NCBI GenBank assembly: GCA_016217865.1
Contig: JACRFO010000010.1
Location: 1-8,502, forward strand
Length of the DNA stretch: 8,502 nt
Source: Candidatus Kerfeldbacteria bacterium
Lineage (GTDB): Bacteria > Patescibacteriota > Patescibacteriia > SBBC01 > CAIJZX01
Reading direction: 5' to 3'
The notes below the pieces were generated by a model. It did not search any database. It was given only the letters and a program-made list of their open reading frames with translations, and was not told where the DNA came from. Of this stretch, positions 5,181-8,502 are shown piece after piece; position 1 is the stretch's first letter, and every line of letters starts with the position of its first letter. The position numbers were made by a program, and so were the translations under genes.

Positions 5181-5209
5181 AGAATACGGAATAATCGAAA
5201 AACAGTCAA
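5181..5209 (-). promoter_or_regulatory. Internal promoter directly upstream of rpmI
   Basis: On the minus strand: -35 TTGACT (5209-5204), a 17-base spacer, and -10 TATTCT (5186-5181), a close match to the sigma70 consensus. The expected start is near 5174, leaving about 4 bases before the rpmI ATG at 5170. It would uncouple rpmI-rplT expression from infC. Confidence 0.7.
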
Positions 5210-5230
5210 GCGCTGGGGGGCGGTGGGTCC

Positions 5231-5746
5231 CTACGACTTCTTTCGGCCGACGATCATCGTCAACCGGTTGCCCATCAGACTCATTGGGGTTTCAACGACG
5301 ACATCAGGTCCCAAATCCTTTGCAAATTGGTCCATTTGCTGACGGGCTAGGTCACGGTGGGCGTTTTCGCGGCCACGTAGCCGCATTTCCAGGAGGATCT
5401 TGTGGCCAGCATCGAGGAACTTGAGCGACTGCGACTTGCGGGTGGCTTTGTCGTGCTCGCCAATCTTGAAGGTCAACCGAATGCCCTTCAACTCGACTTT
5501 CTTCTGGTTGGCTTTAGCCTTTCGCTCTTTCTTCTCGAGTTGGAACTGAAAAGCACCAAAGTCGAGAATCTTGCAAACCGGGGGACGAGCCATTGGAGCA
5601 ATTTCCACGAGATCCAAACCACGGCTCTGGGCGAGGGCCAGGGCCTGGCTCGTATCCATCACACCGATGTGTTTTCCAGTCTCGTCAATCACCGCGACTT
5701 GCGGAATGCGGATGTAGAGATTGACGCGGTAACGTTTTTCGGGAAT
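5231..5746 (-). CDS. infC: Translation initiation factor IF-3, probable ATT start
   Basis: IF3 binds the 30S subunit, prevents premature joining of 50S and proofreads initiator tRNA and start codon. The C-terminal domain ends in GNRLTMIVGRKKS, a Lys/Glu-rich linker (FQLEKKERKAKANQKK) lies mid-protein, and the N-terminal domain has VIDETGKHIGVMDTSQALALA. The first ATG/GTG/TTG-type start is GTG 5692, which would cut into the N-domain. The frame continues upstream as IPEKRYRVNLYIRIPQVA, matching the conserved IF3 N-terminus (RVNEEIR-type), with a stop at 5776-5774. The only plausible initiator there is ATT 5746, giving 171 residues. E. coli infC starts with AUU, which IF3 itself discriminates against, so autoregulation fits. 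No SD precedes it. A promoter lies at 5806-5778. The family assignment is certain; the start is inferred. Confidence 0.93.
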   Translation of the reverse strand: MPEKRYRVNLYIRIPQVAVIDETGKHIGVMDTSQALALAQSRGLDLVEIAPMARPPVCKILDFGAFQFQLEKKERKAKANQKKVELKGIRLTFKIGEHDKATRKSQSLKFLDAGHKILLEMRLRGRENAHRDLARQQMDQFAKDLGPDVVVETPMSLMGNRLTMIVGRKKS

Positions 5747-5777
5747 CGCTGTGCGGGTTACGAATAAAGACGCCTAG

Positions 5778-5806
5778 AGTATACCGGAAACGGGAAAAGG
5801 GGGCAA
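5778..5806 (-). promoter_or_regulatory. Promoter of infC
   Basis: On the minus strand: -35 TTGCCC (5806-5801), a 17-base spacer, and -10 TATACT (5783-5778). Transcription would start near 5771, about 25 bases before the proposed ATT start. The -35 box begins one base after the stop of the upstream gene at 5808. Confidence 0.65.
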
Positions 5807-5807
5807 G

Positions 5808-6872
5808 TTACTGGGTGAACTGGAGGGTCGCAATAATGCTTTGATTGTCGCTGGTCATGGCCGACGGGTGGAGATCAGTTAGCTCATAGAGCACACCTTG
5901 TCGGAGGATGAAGTACTCGGGAATTCCCGAACTGCCTTGGTCACCGTCGGTTGCCACGAACGTGTTCTCGCCCAGCTTCACTGTGCGGGGATTATTATGG
6001 TAGACGACGATCGGGGCGGTTTTCGAGAAGCCATTCTTTGCCCAGGTGTAGAGATCCTGACTGCTATTGATATTCTGGTTCGCCCCGGCAAAAACGCTGA
6101 CGGTGATCAGGTGGTAACCAATATCCTCGAGGTCACCATTTTTCTGAAACTGAATAGTGGAGCCATTCACGGTCTGGCTGTAATTCGATGGGTACTTGAT
6201 GGTGAAGTGGTTAGCGCTGTTCGTATACGTCTTCCAGCTGGCGGTCGGCAAGGCTAAGAGGTGGTTATCAAGAAAGTAGTATTTTCCAGAAAACGTCGTG
6301 CCAGTCCCGCCATCACCAATTCCGCCCGAATATTCTACATACTCATCGGTGAGTGAAACAAATGTGTCGGCGCAGGCCGTTGGTTGTTCAACCGGCGTAC
6401 GAGAAAAGAGGTTTTTGGCGATGTCGTACTTGAGGATGAAGCCACATCCGAATTCAAAAAATTCAGGGATGAAGACAAACACCTGCTGTTTTTCGAGTAG
6501 GCAGCCTGTACTCGACTCGCCACTCCATACTGTTCGCTCGCTGATACCCTGATAGGTAACGAACACGTCGTTGTATTGAGCATCTAACGATTGAGCCCAG
6601 GGCTGGTTCGAAAAATCGGTTAGCGGACCACAATTATTCTCAACAGAAATCCGCTTGTTGCTGGTATTCGTGTTGGTTGCGCTGTTTGTTGCTATTGCAG
6701 TATTCGAATTCGCTGGCCCGTTCAGTTGCAGAGCAACATTCCCGTTGACTGCTTCGGTATTGGTCGACCACGGCCACCTCTGGTCGGGAGTGATCGCGTA
6801 GCTGACGATGAACAAGAAACCAACGATGGCGAAAGCCATGACAGCGATCGGGAGGATAGAGGCGCGGCGCAT
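5808..6872 (-). CDS. Membrane-anchored extracytoplasmic protein with PsbP-like C-terminal domain
   Basis: The 354-residue product starts with one hydrophobic segment (residues 7-27, after MRR), either a signal peptide or an N-terminal anchor; there is no lipobox cysteine. A low-complexity linker rich in Asn, Thr, Ser and Ala (about 37-72, with NTNTSN) follows, typical of wall- or surface-spanning tethers. The middle part (about 75-210) holds four cysteines (81, 124, 143, 167) that could form two disulfides outside the cell; I do not recognise this domain. Residues 213-354 begin WKTYTNSANHFTIKYPSNY, the opening of PsbP-like domains common in candidate-phyla surface proteins, and end in SIIATLQFTQ. 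It starts 33 bases after the stop of the propeller gene, so the two probably share an operon. No SD or strong promoter is visible. Function unknown. Confidence 0.8.
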   Translation of the reverse strand: MRRASILPIAVMAFAIVGFLFIVSYAITPDQRWPWSTNTEAVNGNVALQLNGPANSNTAIATNSATNTNTSNKRISVENNCGPLTDFSNQPWAQSLDAQYNDVFVTYQGISERTVWSGESSTGCLLEKQQVFVFIPEFFEFGCGFILKYDIAKNLFSRTPVEQPTACADTFVSLTDEYVEYSGGIGDGGTGTTFSGKYYFLDNHLLALPTASWKTYTNSANHFTIKYPSNYSQTVNGSTIQFQKNGDLEDIGYHLITVSVFAGANQNINSSQDLYTWAKNGFSKTAPIVVYHNNPRTVKLGENTFVATDGDQGSSGIPEYFILRQGVLYELTDLHPSAMTSDNQSIIATLQFTQ

Positions 6873-6905
6873 AGTCGTGGGGTGATGGTTGGTGAACAGA
6901 ACTGA

Positions 6906-8502
6906 CTAGTCAACGTTTCCCCACAGCCCGAAGCTGTTGGTGAACCAAACGCCATTCGGTGTCGCGAAGATCTTCTGGACATCGTCACTCATCATCCCTG
7001 CCCGAAAGGCTTTGTCGACCAGGATGAATTCACTGCCCCCTGGGCGCAGGCTGTATGGATTGAGGGAGGTTGTCAGCCAGACCTCATCACCCACACCTTG
7101 GATGGCGGTAATCTGCTCACCGGCCTTCAGTTTTGCCTGGAGGGAGTACGTCGTCCAACTGCCGTTCGTCGGGTTAAAGACGTAGGCGGTGTTCACGGGC
7201 TTGGTTGTATCGCCGCTCGGCATCGAGGTGAACCACACGCCGCGGTCGGTCACGGTGTGATACCGAAGGGCATCAGTCGACAGTCCCGTCGGGAGGGGGA
7301 ACGCGACGTAGGTGAATGTCTTCGTGGTAAGATCGTACATCCCGACCCGGTTGTTTGCGGCGGTGAAGTAGGCGCGGTGATTGTCCGATCCGAGGAAAGC
7401 CTGTAAGTCAACGAAACCGGTGCCAACCGTCTTCATGACTTTCGTGCTGATGTCGTACTCGGCTGCGCCGGTCTTATCCAGGACGGTGACTATTTTTCCG
7501 ATGCAGGTGAGTCTGCTTGACCCAGCTACCGCTCGGTCCCAATCTTCAGCCGACAAAGCTTGTTCAACCGTTTTCGTTGCCCGGCGATAGAGGTACAGAC
7601 CGTATGTCCCACCACCCATTTCGTTACTGTTCTCGAGCCAGACATCCTGCGTCGCATCATTCCACTGGTTACAGGCGACCGGCTGTAGATTTCCGGCATT
7701 TGGATTCTGCGCTACGAACTCTTTGATAGCGAGGGTAAGGCTGGTGTCCTGTTGCCCGTTCGCGGTGTTGAACGACGTGCCGGAAGACGTCATGAGTTCA
7801 CCCGCCAGGGTGGCGTAGGTGATGTCCATGAGTGAGGGGTAGCCCATAGCTGCTCCATACTGCTCAATGAATGTCGGCGGGACGGCTCGGGTGGTGACGG
7901 CTTGCGTCGATGGGTTGACCACCATATCGACCAGGGAGCGATCCTTCCGCTCAACGGTCAAAACAATCTGACCATCGACGGTTGTGACCGCACTGACGTG
8001 GTCGGTGGCGAGCAGCGTCTTGTTGACCTCGGTGATCTTCTGCCAGGTACCAGTTGTGCCGCGGTAACGATAGACATCAGCGTCACGACTCTTCGCGGCG
8101 CTGACCCAGTCGTTCGGCCGGCCCACCGCCCAGACATCAGCGTCGAGCGTGGTGAACTTGATGTCGTCACGGTCGAGTTTGAGGTTGTTCGTTTCGTTGT
8201 GGGCTGCCCACTGCTTCGATGCCTTGTCGAAACTCAACATACCGCCCTTGGTGTAGGCATTCGGGGTGACAAAGATCCAGGCCGCGGTCGGGGTAAAGGC
8301 AATGTCACGCACGCCGGCGAAATCGATACCCGCCCCGCTACCGTAACTCTCCCAGGTATCGCCAGTGGCCTTGTACCTCGAGACACCGCGAAACGTCGCT
8401 GCCCAGATGTCACCAGTGTAGGTATCCCGTCGGAGTTGAACGTTTGCGCCGGAAATCAATCCGTCGAAGGTGGCTGGAAAGTATTGGCGAAAGATGTCAG
8501 TA
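6906..8502 (-). CDS. Beta-propeller-like protein (5' end outside window)
   Basis: The frame stays open to the right edge, so the N-terminus is missing; the TTG at 8459 is not the start. About 531 residues are visible. A blade-like pattern recurs: a short strand with a Trp such as DIWAATFRGVSRY, DVWAVGRPND, VWFTSMPSG, VWLTTS or VWFTNSFG, then a strand naming a value (MYDLTTKTFTYV, VFNPTNGSWTTY, YRGTTGTWQKIT) ending in an aromatic residue. Seven or eight such units can be counted, which fits a propeller of the two-component-regulator-propeller or Kelch-like kind. The last unit ends abruptly at the C-terminus (LWGNVD), as in propellers closed by an N-terminal strand. No catalytic motif or membrane segment is visible in this part. 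It is probably exported and paired with the anchored protein 33 bases downstream. Function unknown. Confidence 0.75.
   Translation of the reverse strand, partial: TDIFRQYFPATFDGLISGANVQLRRDTYTGDIWAATFRGVSRYKATGDTWESYGSGAGIDFAGVRDIAFTPTAAWIFVTPNAYTKGGMLSFDKASKQWAAHNETNNLKLDRDDIKFTTLDADVWAVGRPNDWVSAAKSRDADVYRYRGTTGTWQKITEVNKTLLATDHVSAVTTVDGQIVLTVERKDRSLVDMVVNPSTQAVTTRAVPPTFIEQYGAAMGYPSLMDITYATLAGELMTSSGTSFNTANGQQDTSLTLAIKEFVAQNPNAGNLQPVACNQWNDATQDVWLENSNEMGGGTYGLYLYRRATKTVEQALSAEDWDRAVAGSSRLTCIGKIVTVLDKTGAAEYDISTKVMKTVGTGFVDLQAFLGSDNHRAYFTAANNRVGMYDLTTKTFTYVAFPLPTGLSTDALRYHTVTDRGVWFTSMPSGDTTKPVNTAYVFNPTNGSWTTYSLQAKLKAGEQITAIQGVGDEVWLTTSLNPYSLRPGGSEFILVDKAFRAGMMSDDVQKIFATPNGVWFTNSFGLWGNVD

Noticed and set aside
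4556..5182. Plus-strand open frame of 208 codons opposite rplT and rpmI
   Set aside because: It lies antisense to two unmistakable ribosomal protein genes and has no family resemblance of its own.
5171..5209. N-terminal extension of L35 from TTG 5209
   Set aside because: L35 starts at the MAKK-type methionine, and the extension coincides with a promoter (TTGACT and TATTCT boxes).
6885..6913. Promoter TTGACT-17-AACCAT before the PsbP-like gene
   Set aside because: The -35 box is good but the -10 box is poor, and the 33-base gap to the upstream gene favours co-transcription; not strong enough to annotate.

Overview
The window looks like chromosomal DNA of a streamlined bacterium, and a candidate-phyla-radiation (Patescibacteria) genome is my best guess. 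The grounds are a compact infC-rpmI-rplT cluster with almost no Shine-Dalgarno (SD) sequences, a surface protein with an Asn/Thr/Ser-rich linker next to its membrane anchor, a YfhO-type membrane protein, and a tRNA gene with encoded CCA. The assignment is inference; no rRNA or marker phylogeny is available here.

Layout, left to right. Positions 1-1990 hold two overlapping plus-strand genes for unrecognised membrane proteins, the first cut by the window edge, followed by a clear intrinsic terminator (2032-2075). A good sigma70-type promoter (2078-2106) then drives a tRNA-Asp(GTC) gene (2132-2209). Downstream of it lies the oddest part of the window: about 310 bases (2210-2520) without a credible gene, in which the 3' end of the tRNA (T-arm, acceptor strand and CCA) recurs twice more at 150- and 142-base spacing. 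The two spacers are full of perfect hairpins. The layout resembles the E. coli tyrT / rtT RNA locus. An extended -10 element, nearly identical to the tRNA promoter's, abuts the ATG of a 699-residue YfhO-family membrane protein (2521-4620), suggesting a leaderless transcript.

From 4613 to the right edge all genes are on the minus strand. The translation block infC-rpmI-rplT (5746 to 4613) has one promoter before infC and another directly before rpmI. infC appears to start at a non-canonical ATT codon: conserved IF3 N-terminal sequence is readable upstream of the first GTG, and no ATG, GTG or TTG lies before it. The operon's intrinsic terminator sits inside the last codons of the convergent YfhO-family gene, and the two genes overlap by 8 bases. 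Further right are a membrane-anchored protein with a PsbP-like C-terminal domain (5808-6872) and, 33 bases upstream of it, a beta-propeller-like protein (6906 to beyond 8502). These two probably form a surface or secreted pair.

Recurrent themes are very short or absent 5' leaders (YfhO-family gene, rpmI), sparse SD sequences, and tight packing of regulatory signals into coding ends.
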